Shown in pieces: positions 1 through 8,241 of a stretch of DNA of 57,698 bases (position 1 is its first letter; every line of letters starts with the position of its first letter). Position numbers and translations under genes: made by a program. The notes beneath the pieces were generated by a model that saw only the letters and a program-made list of their open reading frames with translations, was not told where the DNA came from and did no database searches. Source of the stretch: an uncultured Bacteroidales bacterium (GTDB taxonomy: Bacteria > Bacteroidota > Bacteroidia > Bacteroidales > Bacteroidaceae); contig CACXXT010000012.1 of the NCBI GenBank assembly GCA_902771725.1, positions 1-57,698 on the forward strand. Direction: 5' to 3'.

Positions 1-16
1 TGTTCTTATAACATGG

Positions 17-69
17 AAAAGTGCGCGCCTGTCACAACTTTGATCCTCGGTGACAGGTGCGCACTTTTT
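17..69. terminator. Bidirectional rho-independent-type terminator
   Basis: Inverted repeat with 19-nt arms at 17-35 and 50-68 (one G-T pair) around a 14-nt loop. The arms end in A4 on one side and T5 on the other, so it works on either strand. It lies about 140 nt past the stop of the exporter operon and is its likely end. The 70-209 stretch is AT-rich and shows no gene. Confidence 0.8.
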
Positions 70-209
70 CTCTTAAAATATCTTTATTTTCAGAATCTGC
101 ATATGTTTTTGCCTATATTAAGTCATATAGCTCCATGAGTACAGATATGAAACGCGATGCACCCTAACATAGAAGGCTCTACCATCGGCAGAATAAACCA
201 TCTGTGGAC

Positions 210-1292
210 TTACCCGTTCTTTTTGTAGCTTCTGACAGCCCAGACGGCCATGAAGAAGGAGATGGCGAGGAGGGCATAGACCTGGTGGGATATGCTGCGG
301 AAATCACCACCGCGAATGAAGACGGAGCGCACGGCATCGATGAAGTAGTGCATGGGGTTGACGTAGGTGGTCAGATAGGCCCAAGAAGGCATGGAGCGCG
401 TGGGCGTGAAGAGTCCACTAAGGAGCATCAGGCAGACGACAAAGAACCACATGACGAGCATGGCCTGCTGCATGGTGTCGCTGTAGTTGGAGATGATGAG
501 CCCGAGGGATGAGAAGAAGAGGGCCAAGAGCACAGCTAGCAGATAGACGAGCACGAGGGGTCCCTGACAGGTGATGCCGTAGACGGCCCACGAGAGGAGG
601 AGGCATACGCTGAGAACCACGAGTCCGATGATCCAGTAGGGGATGAGTTTGGCAAGGATGAATGACCACTTGGACACAGGTGTGACGTTGATTTGCTCGA
701 TGGTGCCGGCCTCCTTCTCGCCGACGATGTTCAAGGCTGGCAGGAAGCCGCAGAGCATCATCATCAGGACGCCCATCAGGGCGGGAATCATGTAGACCTT
801 GTAGTTCTGATGCGGGTTGTAGAGGTTAAGGACTGCTCCCTGGAGGCTAGAGGGTGCTGAGGCCACGATTTGCGCGAGGTAGGCGGAGCCGATGCTGCCC
901 TTGGTGCCATTCACGGCATTGGCAGCGATGAGCACCTGGGGCTGATGGGAGTGTCCTGCCTGTCGGGCGAGCATGAGGTCGCGACCATAGTGGGGCGGTA
1001 TCTCCATGATGATGTCAGCGCTGCTCTCCTCGACGTCGCGCAGGGCCTCGGCATAGGATGCCTTCTGGCCTCTAAAGAGGAAATAGCTGCTAGACTCTAT
1101 GCGATGCAGGAGCTGCTGGCTGGTGGTGGAACGGTCGTTGTCCACGACGTCCACGCGGACGTTCTTTACCTCCTGGTTCATCACCCACGGCATGACGCAC
1201 ATCACCATGACGGGGAAGATGAAGATGATTTTAGGCATGAAGGAGTTGCGGCGTATCTGCAGGAATTCCTTCCGGATGAGGTATTTGATCAT
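210..1292 (-). CDS. ABC-2 type transporter permease (YbhR/YhiH-like), last gene of exporter operon
   Basis: Inner-membrane permease subunit of an ABC exporter, 360 aa. One N-terminal membrane segment (about residues 19-36, after the conserved-looking MIKYLIRKEF start) is followed by a large periplasmic domain to about residue 165 and a cluster of five to six hydrophobic segments to the C-terminus, which is the ABC-2 membrane protein layout. The start chosen is the ATG at 1292; a GTG at 1349 would add 19 residues and overlap the upstream permease by 4 nt (GTGA). The ATG start is preferred because the family begins at this point, but coupling from the GTG is possible. It is the final gene of a TolC-HlyD-ATPase-permease-permease operon, so it probably forms a heterodimer with the preceding permease, driven by the double ATPase. 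Substrate unknown; drugs or toxic amphiphiles are the family norm. Confidence 0.9.
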   Translation of the reverse strand: MIKYLIRKEFLQIRRNSFMPKIIFIFPVMVMCVMPWVMNQEVKNVRVDVVDNDRSTTSQQLLHRIESSSYFLFRGQKASYAEALRDVEESSADIIMEIPPHYGRDLMLARQAGHSHQPQVLIAANAVNGTKGSIGSAYLAQIVASAPSSLQGAVLNLYNPHQNYKVYMIPALMGVLMMMLCGFLPALNIVGEKEAGTIEQINVTPVSKWSFILAKLIPYWIIGLVVLSVCLLLSWAVYGITCQGPLVLVYLLAVLLALFFSSLGLIISNYSDTMQQAMLVMWFFVVCLMLLSGLFTPTRSMPSWAYLTTYVNPMHYFIDAVRSVFIRGGDFRSISHQVYALLAISFFMAVWAVRSYKKNG

Positions 1293-1345
1293 GGGGTGGG
1301 GGCGGTTTATATGTTCTGTAGGTTTTCCGTACTTGAAAAAAAACG

Positions 1346-2392
1346 TCACTCCAGCCTCACCCTGAATCTACGGAGGGCGACGAGGAGAAGGACGAAGGTC
1401 ATGGCGCTGAGGATGAACACATCGGGTAGCACGCGCTCGATGCCTACACCCATGATCATCAGCTTGCGCATGGCATCGATGTAGTAGCGGGGAGGCATGA
1501 AGGCGGACAGCCATTGCAGCACCTGCGGCATGGACTCCACGGGGAAGAGCATGCCTGAGAGCATCACCGTGGGCAGCAGTAGCACCATTGCCGAGACGAG
1601 CAAGGCCACGAACTGGGTCTGTGCGACGCTGGAGATGAGCAGCCCCAACGAGAGCGCCAGCAGGATGTAGAGGAGCGAAACGAGGATGATCCACACCAGC
1701 GAGCCTGCGAGCGGCACCTGGAGCACCGTGGCAGACATCGTGAGGATGACGACGAGGATGAGAAATGCCTGCAGCAGATAGGGTACGGCCTTGGCGACGA
1801 TAATCATCAGGGGCTGCACGGGCGAGACGAGGAGGACTTCCATCGTCCCACGCTCCTTCTCGCGCACGATGGAGACGGAGGTCATCATGGCGCAGATGAG
1901 CAGCAGGAGCATGCCCATGATGGCGGGCACGAAGTTGTAGGCCGACTTCATCTGGGGGTTATAGAGGAGCCGCGTGTTGACCTGCGAAGAGGCGGGATTA
2001 ACGATGACCTGCCGAGCATAGTTAGTCCACAGCTGTGCCATGTTGGGATCGGCACCGTCCACCATGAACTGGACTCCAGCCCGCCGGGGTGCGAAGACGA
2101 CGGCGAGGTCTGCCTGCTGGCTGCGGATGAGCTGCTCAGCTGCCTGCGGTGTAGGCACGGTAGCGATGATGGTGAAGTACTCCGAGGCGGCAAGTCGGTC
2201 TGAAGCCTGCTGGGTCTGGGGGCTCATCTGCGAAGTGACCACCACGGTGCGTACATTCCGCACGTCGTTGGTGATGGCGAAACCGAAAAGGAGCATCAGC
2301 ACCACCGGCATGCCGAAGAGAATGAGCATAGTGCGACGGTCGCGCAGGATGTGGCGGGACTCTTTGATGACAAAAGAGAAGAATGGATTCAT
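1346..2392 (-). CDS. ABC-2 type transporter permease (YbhS-like)
   Basis: Permease subunit, 348 aa from the ATG at 2392 (MNPFFSFVIKESRHILRDRR). A further upstream start at 2425 would translate the AT-rich repeat spacer and is rejected. The layout is ABC-2: a short cytoplasmic amphipathic N-terminus, a membrane segment near residues 25-42 (MLILFGMPVVLMLLFGFA), a large extracytoplasmic loop, then five hydrophobic segments after about residue 165, including the REKERGTMEVLLVSP cytoplasmic loop typical of the family. It resembles the next permease in design but not closely in sequence, which suits a heterodimeric channel. The upstream spacer holds octamer-periodic DNA. Confidence 0.92.
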   Translation of the reverse strand: MNPFFSFVIKESRHILRDRRTMLILFGMPVVLMLLFGFAITNDVRNVRTVVVTSQMSPQTQQASDRLAASEYFTIIATVPTPQAAEQLIRSQQADLAVVFAPRRAGVQFMVDGADPNMAQLWTNYARQVIVNPASSQVNTRLLYNPQMKSAYNFVPAIMGMLLLLICAMMTSVSIVREKERGTMEVLLVSPVQPLMIIVAKAVPYLLQAFLILVVILTMSATVLQVPLAGSLVWIILVSLLYILLALSLGLLISSVAQTQFVALLVSAMVLLLPTVMLSGMLFPVESMPQVLQWLSAFMPPRYYIDAMRKLMIMGVGIERVLPDVFILSAMTFVLLLVALRRFRVRLE

Positions 2393-2397
2393 TGTGG

Positions 2398-2443
2398 TTT
2401 TTCGGGGATTTCGATATTTCGACATTTCGGGATTCTGACACTC
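2398..2443. repeat. 8-nt periodic AT-rich intergenic repeat (ATTTCGNN units)
   Basis: The spacer between the ATPase and first permease genes reads as successive octamers of the form ATTTCGNN (atttcgat, atttcgac, atttcggg) and then decays. A sister array lies at 4878-4925 in the same operon. No coding role is evident. Confidence 0.6.
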
Positions 2444-2464
2444 AGATATTCCAAGGCATCGATG

Positions 2465-3931
2465 CTAGCCCGACGCCCTTGTGGCCTGCCTGGCCAAGTG
2501 GGTGAAGACGTGATCCATGTCGGGTTGATGGAAGCGACCCTTCAGTTCATCGGGCGTGCCGATGGCGCTGATCTTACCGTCGACCATGATAGATATGCGG
2601 TCGCAGTATTCTGCCTCGTCCATGTAGTGGGTGGTGACGAAGACGGTGATGCCCCGTGCGGCAGCTTCGTAGATGAGTTCCCAGAACTGGCAGCGTGTGG
2701 CCGGGTCTACGCCTCCTGTGGGCTCGTCGAGGAACACCACTCCAGGGTCATGGAAGATGCTGACAGAGAACGCCAGCTTCTGCTTCCACCCCAGCGGCAG
2801 TGACGCTACGAGGTCGTTCTTGTGGCCGGCGAATTGCAGGCGCTGCAGCAACGCGTCGGTCTTGCGAGCTATTTCGCTGTCCTTCATGCCGTAGATACCG
2901 CCGAAGAGGCGTATGTTTTCCGCCACGGTCAGGTCTTCGTAGAGTGAGAATTTCTGCGACATATAACCGATGTGTTTCTTGATCTGCTCGTGCTGCGTAC
3001 GGATGTCATAGCCCACGACGGTGCCCGTGCCGCTAGTGGGCTGGTTCAGTCCCGTGAGCATGTGCATGGCGGTGGTCTTGCCAGCTCCGTTGGCACCGAG
3101 AAAACCGAAGATCTCGCCCCGGCGGATGCTGAACGAGATGTCGTCCACAGCGCGGAACGAGCCGAAGGCCTTCACCAGGTGCGAGACTTCGATGACGTTC
3201 TCCGCGGGCAGCGTCTTGCCTACGGTGGGCGAACTGATGGGCGGGGGATTGAAGATATCCCGGAACTGGCAGAGGATGTCATCCGGAGCACCTATGCCGC
3301 GCACATGGCCCTGGTCGAGGAAGGCCACGCGCTCGCAGCGACGCACCTCGTCGAGGTAGGGTGTGGAAGCCAGGATAGTGATGCCCCGCTCCTTCAGCAT
3401 GCCCAGCATGCCCCAGAACTCCTTGCGGCTGACGGGGTCCACGCCCGTGGTGGGTTCGTCGAGCAACAGCACGCTGGGGTTGTGGACCAAAGCACAGGAG
3501 AGCGCCAGTTTCTGCTTCATGCCGCCCGAGAGAGCTCCTGCACGGCGGTCGCGGAAGCGCTCTATCTGCGAGTAGATGGCACGGATGCTGTCATAGCCCT
3601 CTTCCACTGTGGTGCCGAAGAGCGTGGCAAAGAACTGCAGGTTCTCCTCCACCGTCAAATCCTGATAGAGCGAGAAACGCCCAGGCATATAGCCCACACG
3701 ACGGCGTATCTCATGCATCTGGCATACGGTGTCGAAACCTTCCACCTCGGCACTGCCCTGCTCCGGCAAGAGCAAGGTGCAGAGGATGCGGTAAAGCGTG
3801 GTCTTGCCGGCTCCGTCGGGACCTATCAGCCCAAACACCTCGCCCTTCCCTACCGAGAACGACACGTCCTCCAAAGCGCAGACATGCCCGTAGCTCTTAC
3901 AAACCCCTTTAACTTCTATCGCGTTCGACAT
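2465..3931 (-). CDS. Double ABC transporter ATP-binding protein (YbhF-like)
   Basis: Energises the exporter; 488 aa with two fused nucleotide-binding domains. Domain 1 (about 1-225) has Walker A GPDGAGKTT, signature LSGGMKQK and Walker B LLLDEPTTGVD. Domain 2 (about 245-488) has Walker A GANGAGKTT and Walker B VVFLDEPTGGVD, but its signature reads LPLGWKQK instead of LSGGxxQ. The two halves therefore give one canonical and one probably degenerate ATP site, as in many asymmetric exporters. Gene order (adaptor upstream, two permeases downstream) matches E. coli ybhG-F-S-R. The start ATG at 3931 gives MSNAIEVKGVCKSYG, the normal beginning of the fold. Confidence 0.93.
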   Translation of the reverse strand: MSNAIEVKGVCKSYGHVCALEDVSFSVGKGEVFGLIGPDGAGKTTLYRILCTLLLPEQGSAEVEGFDTVCQMHEIRRRVGYMPGRFSLYQDLTVEENLQFFATLFGTTVEEGYDSIRAIYSQIERFRDRRAGALSGGMKQKLALSCALVHNPSVLLLDEPTTGVDPVSRKEFWGMLGMLKERGITILASTPYLDEVRRCERVAFLDQGHVRGIGAPDDILCQFRDIFNPPPISSPTVGKTLPAENVIEVSHLVKAFGSFRAVDDISFSIRRGEIFGFLGANGAGKTTAMHMLTGLNQPTSGTGTVVGYDIRTQHEQIKKHIGYMSQKFSLYEDLTVAENIRLFGGIYGMKDSEIARKTDALLQRLQFAGHKNDLVASLPLGWKQKLAFSVSIFHDPGVVFLDEPTGGVDPATRCQFWELIYEAAARGITVFVTTHYMDEAEYCDRISIMVDGKISAIGTPDELKGRFHQPDMDHVFTHLARQATRASG

Positions 3932-3978
3932 GCTATAAATCTTTAAATCAAATCCGCTAATTTGAAAATTTGTAATCC

Positions 3979-4872
3979 TTAAATAAACCTCACTTCTCCG
4001 TACATTCCGATTTTGGCATAGCCATCGTTCCGGATGGTCACCTTCACGGCGTAGACTAGATCTGCGCGCTCGTCGTCGGTTAGTATGGTCTTCGGGGTAA
4101 ACTCAGCGCGGCTGGAAATCCAGGAGACAGTACCCTCGTACTCCTTTTTATGGCCATTGCCGTAGTCAGCAAACACCCTAGCCTGTTGCCCGAGCCGGAT
4201 GTTCTGGAGTTGCGCAGAAGTGACGTAGGCACGCAGGAACAGGTTGTCCATGTCCGCCACCTTCAGCAGCGGCTTGCCCACCGCCACGAACTCACCCCGT
4301 TCCACATATTTTTCCAGCACCGTGCCTGCTACGGGAGCCACGACATGGCACTTGCGCAGCTGATCCTGCAACTGACTAACCTGTACGTCAGTGGCTGCCT
4401 GCTGGGAGTTGAGGGTGGACAGTTGGGTGTGGAGCGTCGAGACCTGTGCATCCAGCTGTCGCTGCAGCACCTGCACCTGCGAGGTGGCATCGTCCAGCAT
4501 CTTGGCCGGAGCTGCTCCGTCCGCCACCAGTTCCTGATAGCGTTGCTGTTCCGTCCTGGCTTTGGCCAGCTGCTGGCGCGTGGCGGCTATCTGCTTCCCG
4601 ACGTCGGGCTTCTGGTTCTGGAACACGTCTCTGGTGGCTGCCAGCTGACGGATCTTCAGCCAAAGCTGCGTGGTGTCCACCAGACCTACTTCCTGTCCCT
4701 GAGCGATGCCGTCGCCCTCGCTGATGTCGAAGCTCAGCAGCGCACCGCTCTGCTCGGCATACACGGTGGTTTCCGTGGCCTCGAAGGTGCCCGTGGCATC
4801 GTAGTCCTTTTCTCTGTCGGAGCAAGCGCAAAGGATTAGGGCTGCGCTTGCGAGTGCAATGATTCTTTTCAT
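3979..4872 (-). CDS. HlyD-family periplasmic adaptor lipoprotein (YbhG-like)
   Basis: Membrane fusion protein linking the inner-membrane ABC pump to the TolC-like channel. 297 aa from the ATG at 4872; an ATG at 4911 would extend into the repeat spacer and place 13 residues before the signal peptide. The N-terminus MKRIIALASAALILCAC ends in a lipobox-like LCAC, so it is predicted to be lipid-anchored. A lipoyl/barrel-sandwich half precedes a long alpha-helical hairpin (about residues 65-170, rich in Gln and heptads such as ATRQQLAKARTEQQRYQEL), followed by the second lipoyl half (VVAPVAGTVLEKYVERGEFV) and a beta-barrel domain. It sits between tolC-like and ATPase genes. Confidence 0.93.
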   Translation of the reverse strand: MKRIIALASAALILCACSDREKDYDATGTFEATETTVYAEQSGALLSFDISEGDGIAQGQEVGLVDTTQLWLKIRQLAATRDVFQNQKPDVGKQIAATRQQLAKARTEQQRYQELVADGAAPAKMLDDATSQVQVLQRQLDAQVSTLHTQLSTLNSQQAATDVQVSQLQDQLRKCHVVAPVAGTVLEKYVERGEFVAVGKPLLKVADMDNLFLRAYVTSAQLQNIRLGQQARVFADYGNGHKKEYEGTVSWISSRAEFTPKTILTDDERADLVYAVKVTIRNDGYAKIGMYGEVRFI

Positions 4873-4877
4873 TATAT

Positions 4878-4925
4878 ATTGTTTTTTTTCGGGATTCCGA
4901 TATTTTGGCATTTCGATATTTCGAA
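4878..4925. repeat. 8-nt periodic AT-rich intergenic repeat
   Basis: Octamer array between the TolC-like and HlyD-like genes: attccgat, attttggc, atttcgat, atttcgaa. Same unit as 2398-2443, so unrelated gene gaps in one operon carry the same repeat. Confidence 0.6.
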
Positions 4926-4927
4926 GT

Positions 4928-6202
4928 TCACTCGTTTCGTGAGAACTTTAGGTCATAGATTTCCTTGAGCATCTCTATCTCGTGCATCGACTGCTGCACC
5001 CGTGCAGCATTCTCAGCATTGATCTCGCGCACCAGGTCGTTCACGTCGATGATGCCATGCTGGAGTTTGGACTCTGCCGCCTTGCGAACAGACGAGCGCA
5101 GACGGATAATCTCCTCGTCGTCGGCCATCAGCTTGCGGTAACGGTCGATGCTCTCGTCTTGCTGCATCTGTTCCAGGTGGTTGTTGAAGAGGAACACCTC
5201 GCGGCTGTTCTCTGCCTTCTGGCGCTGCAACTGCAGGCGTGCCTTGTCGTTCTTGCGGGTGTACAGCGCCCCGATGTTCCACGATAGGCGGGCTCCCACT
5301 ATGCCGTTCAGCGACCAGCGGCGGTGCATCATGTCCTCGAACATATTGTAACCCGGATAGCCGTAGAAGCCCTGTGCAAACACGCCCAGCCGGGGCAGCA
5401 GCGAGGAGTTCAGTGCGCGCTCCTGGGCATCGGTCAGACGTAGCTGGGCATCGATGGCTTTCAGCTCCGGTCGACGATTGTCCTCAAACTGCGAAGTCGC
5501 TGCCGCAACAGGTTTGCTGAGCGAGGTAATCTCCAGCCCGCAGAACACACCCAGCAGCCTCGCCATTGTCTGGCGCTGCGACTGCAGGCTGGTCAGCTGC
5601 TGTGCCACGTTCATGCGCTCTGCCTTTATGTTCAGGAGGTCACTCTCAGATGCTGTGCCGCCCTTGAACATCGCAGAAAGTTTCTGCTCGTTACCACTCA
5701 GCAACGCCTGCAGGTCGCTGTTCAGCCGGATCTGCTCGTCCAGCAACAGCAACCCGAAGTACATCTCATTCACGCGTGCGCGAACCTTATATATATTTAC
5801 CTCCGCCTCGGCCTGCTGCACATCTGCCTGCCGGCGAGCCACTTCCTTCTGGCTGCTGATGGCACCGCCGTCGAACAGCATCTGCTGCACGTCTACGCCC
5901 ACCCGGTACTGATCCTTCTTCAGCCCCTTCAGGTCAATGCCCATCTGGCGCATCAGTCCCTGCATCTCCTGGGGCCACGCGGCGACGTCGTTCTGGTACG
6001 TAGTCTGTGCCGACGCCACCACCTGCGGCAGCCAACCTTTCTGAATATTGGCCACGGTCAGGTCGGCTGTCTGCCGGATGAGGTCATACTGGCGTATCAG
6101 CGGGTAGTTGCGTTCGGCTGCCTGCTGACATTCCTCCAAAGTCTGTGCCATCAGCGCCGTGGCTGAGAGCATCAGGGAGAGAAAAAGAACACATTGTTTC
6201 AT
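4928..6202 (-). CDS. TolC-family outer membrane efflux protein
   Basis: Outer-membrane channel of the tripartite exporter, 424 aa. Signal peptide MKQCVLFLSLMLSATALMAQ is followed directly by TLEECQQAAERNYPLIRQ, the typical beginning of mature TolC-like proteins. Two repeats of long helices plus short beta segments follow (first half to about residue 200, second half from about 225), with heptad-rich stretches such as VARRQADVQQAEAEVNIYKV. First gene of the operon, preceded by a Bacteroidetes -7 box at 6247-6254 on this strand. Confidence 0.94.
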   Translation of the reverse strand: MKQCVLFLSLMLSATALMAQTLEECQQAAERNYPLIRQYDLIRQTADLTVANIQKGWLPQVVASAQTTYQNDVAAWPQEMQGLMRQMGIDLKGLKKDQYRVGVDVQQMLFDGGAISSQKEVARRQADVQQAEAEVNIYKVRARVNEMYFGLLLLDEQIRLNSDLQALLSGNEQKLSAMFKGGTASESDLLNIKAERMNVAQQLTSLQSQRQTMARLLGVFCGLEITSLSKPVAAATSQFEDNRRPELKAIDAQLRLTDAQERALNSSLLPRLGVFAQGFYGYPGYNMFEDMMHRRWSLNGIVGARLSWNIGALYTRKNDKARLQLQRQKAENSREVFLFNNHLEQMQQDESIDRYRKLMADDEEIIRLRSSVRKAAESKLQHGIIDVNDLVREINAENAARVQQSMHEIEMLKEIYDLKFSRNE

Positions 6203-6246
6203 CGTGTATCGTTTGGGTTATTTATCAATCTTGCCTTTCGACGATG

Positions 6247-6254
6247 CAAAGGTA
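6247..6254 (-). promoter_or_regulatory. -7 box of exporter operon promoter (TACCTTTG)
   Basis: On the minus strand this reads TACCTTTG, matching the Bacteroidetes TAnnTTTG consensus, 45 nt upstream of the TolC-like start. No clear -33 TTTG was found at the usual distance, which would suit an activator-dependent promoter. The divergent araC-type promoter lies about 100 nt away. Confidence 0.6.
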
Positions 6255-6352
6255 CGGGCTTTTTTCCTGCCGATCGTTGTCTCTGAGAAGAAAGAAATGT
6301 CCTTTTTGTAGGATTTATGCACAAAAAGCACCATTATTCCGGGAAAAAGCAT

Positions 6353-6360
6353 TATCTTTG
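6353..6360 (+). promoter_or_regulatory. -7 box of AraC-family regulator promoter (TATCTTTG)
   Basis: TATCTTTG matches TAnnTTTG, 24 nt before the regulator's ATG, leaving a leader of roughly 15-20 nt. The -33 element is weak. The 6255-6352 stretch between the divergent -7 boxes is the likely binding site for the regulator. Confidence 0.6.
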
Positions 6361-6384
6361 CATCGAAAAACAACATTTTCGCCC

Positions 6385-7284
6385 ATGAATAAGCAACCTC
6401 AACCGATGAACTTCCAGCGAATGCGCAGCCTCCTGGAGCCGCACATACGTGAGATTCGCGAACAAGTGTTTCTGAATAGCGAGCTGGCTGTGGTACGCAG
6501 AGCCACCCTGCTCTTCCCCCTCCTCTTCCGACAGGAGCCTCCCTTCAGCATCAACGACTACCGCATCGGCATCATCACCCGAGGCGAGCTGCGCGGCACC
6601 ATCAACCTGGTAGAGAAACGTATCACTGCCGGCACCCTCGTGTTCATAGGACCGGGATCCGTAGTCACACCCGTCAGCATCTCGCCGAATCTGGAAATCC
6701 ACGGTATCGGGCTCTCCTCCTCCTTCCCCATGCCTTTCGCACCCGGTCAGATGCCAACGGCCTTCAATGGGCAGGTGCAGGACTTTCAGCTGCTTGTGGA
6801 CGAAGCCGATGCCGCCACAACCCTGCATATCATCGATGCCCTCTGGCACATCGTACACCAGCCCGACTACGACCGCCCCACGGTCAGCAGTCTGGTAGCA
6901 GCACAAATGCACCACTACGACCACCTCTATCGCCACCAGACCGCACAGCTCGAAGGGCAGCGGCATCGCGACCAAACCGTCTTCGACCGCTTCATCCAGC
7001 TCGTGAACCAGCACGCCACGAAACACCACCAGTTGGCATTCTATGCACAGCGCATGTGTCTCACGGAACGCTATCTTGGAACACTCGTGCGCCAGGCCAG
7101 CGGCATAGGAGCCAAGGAATGGATAGACCGTGCCATCGTAGCACGCATCAAGGTGGAGCTCCTACACACAGACAAGCCTATTGCACGGTTGGCTGAGGAA
7201 ATGAATTTCCCCAACCCGTCGTTCTTCTGCAAATATTTCAAGAGATTGACCGGCAAGACACCGCTGGAATTCCGACTTGCATGA
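6385..7284 (+). CDS. AraC-family transcriptional regulator, divergent from exporter operon
   Basis: 299 aa from the ATG at 6385, which lies just behind a -7 box; the reading frame is open further upstream but that part lies over the promoter. Residues 1 to about 180 form a cupin-like sensor domain (FSINDYRIGIITRGELRG, then GTLVFIGPGSVVTPVS). The C-terminal 100 residues hold the double helix-turn-helix, with the second HTH around IARLAEEMNFPNPSFFCKYF and the family tail FKRLTGKTPLEFR. Position and direction make it the probable local regulator of the exporter. Its inducer is unknown. Confidence 0.92.
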   Translation: MNKQPQPMNFQRMRSLLEPHIREIREQVFLNSELAVVRRATLLFPLLFRQEPPFSINDYRIGIITRGELRGTINLVEKRITAGTLVFIGPGSVVTPVSISPNLEIHGIGLSSSFPMPFAPGQMPTAFNGQVQDFQLLVDEADAATTLHIIDALWHIVHQPDYDRPTVSSLVAAQMHHYDHLYRHQTAQLEGQRHRDQTVFDRFIQLVNQHATKHHQLAFYAQRMCLTERYLGTLVRQASGIGAKEWIDRAIVARIKVELLHTDKPIARLAEEMNFPNPSFFCKYFKRLTGKTPLEFRLA

Positions 7285-7326
7285 GCACCACAGCATCACT
7301 GCACCATTAACCGCATTTCGCCCTTT

Positions 7327-7593
7327 TCAGGCATCTGCAGCAGTGAGCATCTGCTCGAGCTGACTGACGGCGCAGGTGATGTCCTGAAGGAAGCAGGCGT
7401 GGTCACGAAGGAAGTCGGGGCGACCGCCGGAGAGAAGGAGGTAGAGAGCTGGACTCATCTCGTTGGTATACATCGAGATGACCCACTCGATGTCGTCCTG
7501 CTGCCAAGGCAGGCGGGAGTGGACGTATACGTTGCGCTTCTGGTGGAGGAAGCTGTAGGCGGTTTCTATGGAGTCTCGGGTGATCTGTGGCAT
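7327..7593 (-). CDS. Small conserved-looking hypothetical protein coupled to glutathione peroxidase
   Basis: 88 aa, no recognised family. Soluble, predicted mostly helical, with two Trp and one Cys (FLRDHACFLQDITCAV has two Cys in all) and no signal peptide. The start ATG overlaps the stop of the upstream peroxidase gene by one base (TGATG), so it is almost certainly translated by reinitiation after it. That tight coupling suggests a related job, but nothing in the sequence shows a redox motif such as CxxC. Confidence 0.75.
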   Translation of the reverse strand: MPQITRDSIETAYSFLHQKRNVYVHSRLPWQQDDIEWVISMYTNEMSPALYLLLSGGRPDFLRDHACFLQDITCAVSQLEQMLTAADA

Positions 7594-8135
7594 CAGAGCA
7601 TGGCCTCAATGTCTGCCTCGAAATCCTTGGGATCCGTCGTAGGAGCATAGCGCTTGACGGTCTGGCCGTCCCTGGAGATCAGGAACTTGGTGAAGTTCCA
7701 GAGGATGTCGCTGTCCTTCTCCACGCTCTTGCTGAGCCCCTTGAGCATCAGACGCGTGGCTTTGGCCTTAATGCCATGGAACTCTTCAGTGGGAGCCTGA
7801 GCCTTCAGGTATTCAAAGATGGGTTCTGCAGCGGGGCCGTTCACCTCAGTCTTCTTCATAATCTGGAAGGTCACGCCATAGTTGAGCTGGCAAAAGCCTT
7901 CAATCTCGCTATCGCTGCCAGGATCCTGAGCCGCAAACTGGTTGCAAGGGAAGCCGATAATGACCAGACCGCGATCTTTGTACTTCTGGTTCAGAGCCTC
8001 CAGTCCTTCGAACTGAGGGGTAAAGCCGCACTTGCTGGCGGTGTTCACGATGAGCAGTACCTTGCCCTGGAACTGGCTGAAGTCCAGCTCCTTGCCCTTA
8101 CTGGTCAGAGCATTAAAATCATAAATCTTTTCCAT
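7593..8135 (-). CDS. Glutathione peroxidase family (thiol peroxidase, cysteine type)
   Basis: Reduces hydrogen peroxide and organic hydroperoxides; bacterial members usually use thioredoxin. 180 aa, normal length, cytoplasmic. The catalytic set is visible: peroxidatic Cys in NTASKCGFTPQ (about residue 36), Gln in GFPCNQF (about 70) with the second Cys in the same motif, and the Trp-Asn pair in WNFTKFL (about 147). The active site uses Cys, not selenocysteine. The gene is followed without gap by the small 7327-7593 gene. No good promoter box was found in the AT-rich 8136-8241 spacer. Confidence 0.95.
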   Translation of the reverse strand: MEKIYDFNALTSKGKELDFSQFQGKVLLIVNTASKCGFTPQFEGLEALNQKYKDRGLVIIGFPCNQFAAQDPGSDSEIEGFCQLNYGVTFQIMKKTEVNGPAAEPIFEYLKAQAPTEEFHGIKAKATRLMLKGLSKSVEKDSDILWNFTKFLISRDGQTVKRYAPTTDPKDFEADIEAML

Positions 8136-8241
8136 TGTTTATTAATTAAACTGTATTTAAGTTGAGGATGAAGTGGGGCGTGAGAACTCGACAATTATTC
8201 TAAACTCGGAAACTACTCTAAACACTAAACTCTCAACTAAC

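Noticed and set aside
6145..6384. 80-codon upstream extension of the AraC-type regulator
   Set aside because: It overlaps the TolC-like signal peptide gene on the other strand and both promoters. The regulator fold starts after the ATG at 6385.
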